This document shows positions 5,836 through 5,954 of a stretch of 5,954 nt of DNA, in pieces. The translations under genes and the position numbers were made by a program. Position 1 is the stretch's first letter. Each line of letters begins with the position of its first letter. Below the pieces are notes generated by a model. That model was not told where the DNA came from. It searched no databases and saw only the letters and a program-made list of their open reading frames with translations. This stretch comes from Planctomycetota bacterium. GTDB taxonomy: Bacteria; Planctomycetota; Phycisphaerae; UBA1845. Where the stretch lies: assembly GCA_024277835.1 (NCBI GenBank), contig JAJRUK010000318.1:1-5954 (forward strand). The letters are read 5' to 3'.

Positions 5836-5954
5836 TTATTCCTCTGCGATTGGGAGGCCATGACCTGGCACTCTTTCGTAGAGTAACCAGTAAGCAATCG
5901 GGATCACGAACATCGTAAAAACGGTGGACGCAAACAGGCCGAAGATCAAAGACC
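5836..5954 (-). CDS. RND efflux transporter permease, C-terminal fragment (runs off right edge)
   Basis: The last 38 codons plus TAA are visible. The translation starts SLIFGLFASTVFTMFVIPIA, then YWLLYERV and a short polar tail ending PIAEE. A glycine/serine-bearing helix with a VIP motif, followed by an aromatic stretch and a short charged tail, is typical of the final membrane helix of RND permeases of the AcrB/MdtB/CusA type. These export drugs, metals or other toxic compounds with proton influx and work with a periplasmic adaptor and an outer-membrane channel. The gene is convergent with rlmN. The subfamily and substrate cannot be told from this fragment. The alternative is another membrane protein, such as an SSD-containing or MMPL-like exporter. 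Confidence 0.75.
   Translation of the reverse strand, partial: SLIFGLFASTVFTMFVIPIAYWLLYERVPGHGLPIAEE

Noticed and set aside
5809..5836. Possible rlmN terminator at ACAGGTAACTGT followed by CTTTATTATT
   Set aside because: The stem is only 4 bp and the T-run is broken, so it falls short of an intrinsic terminator.
5343..5897. Minus-strand 184-codon frame spanning the intergenic region
   Set aside because: It overlaps both the rlmN end and the RND gene end in another frame, and is rich in Arg, Ser and Thr with no domain-like pattern.
1..5954. CRISPR array, tRNA, rRNA, insertion sequence or defence-type system
   Set aside because: I saw no spaced direct repeats, cloverleaf, transposase or defence gene; the window reads as housekeeping and transport genes.

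Overview
This looks like an ordinary stretch of bacterial chromosome, moderately GC-rich by eye. It carries two sodium-coupled amino-acid transporters transcribed divergently, a small interrupted lipoprotein gene, an rRNA/tRNA methyltransferase gene (rlmN), and fragments of genes at both edges. The dispersed-looking palindromes and the inserts in the alanine symporter remind me of Planctomycetota or a related group. That is a weak impression: no rRNA or other phylogenetic marker is present.

Layout. On the minus strand, reading from about 1700 down to 1, lies an NSS-family transporter strikingly like LeuT. A tiny ORF follows that overlaps it by 4 bases (ATGA) and runs off the left edge. Its 16 visible residues fit the MetS-type small subunit often found beside NSS transporters. 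A 237-base divergent intergenic region (1701-1937) holds a short palindrome and the start signals for both directions. On the plus strand from 1938 comes an AGCS-family alanine/glycine:cation symporter with two inserted segments. Next is a C-run/G-run hairpin, then a small lipoprotein frame split by one in-frame TAG, and then rlmN. After rlmN is about 290 bases without a convincing gene, starting with an 11-bp perfect inverted repeat across the rlmN stop codon. The right edge holds the last 38 codons of a minus-strand gene that reads as the final membrane helix of an RND efflux pump, convergent with rlmN.

How the genes fit together. The two transporters belong to different families but both import small amino acids with sodium, so the divergent pair could be a small uptake locus. 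The lipoprotein, rlmN and the RND pump have no evident functional link to it. I did not find a convincing new biological system. The points most worth a second look are the amber-split lipoprotein, the roughly 100-residue predicted extracytoplasmic insert in the AGCS symporter, and the small NSS partner at the left edge.
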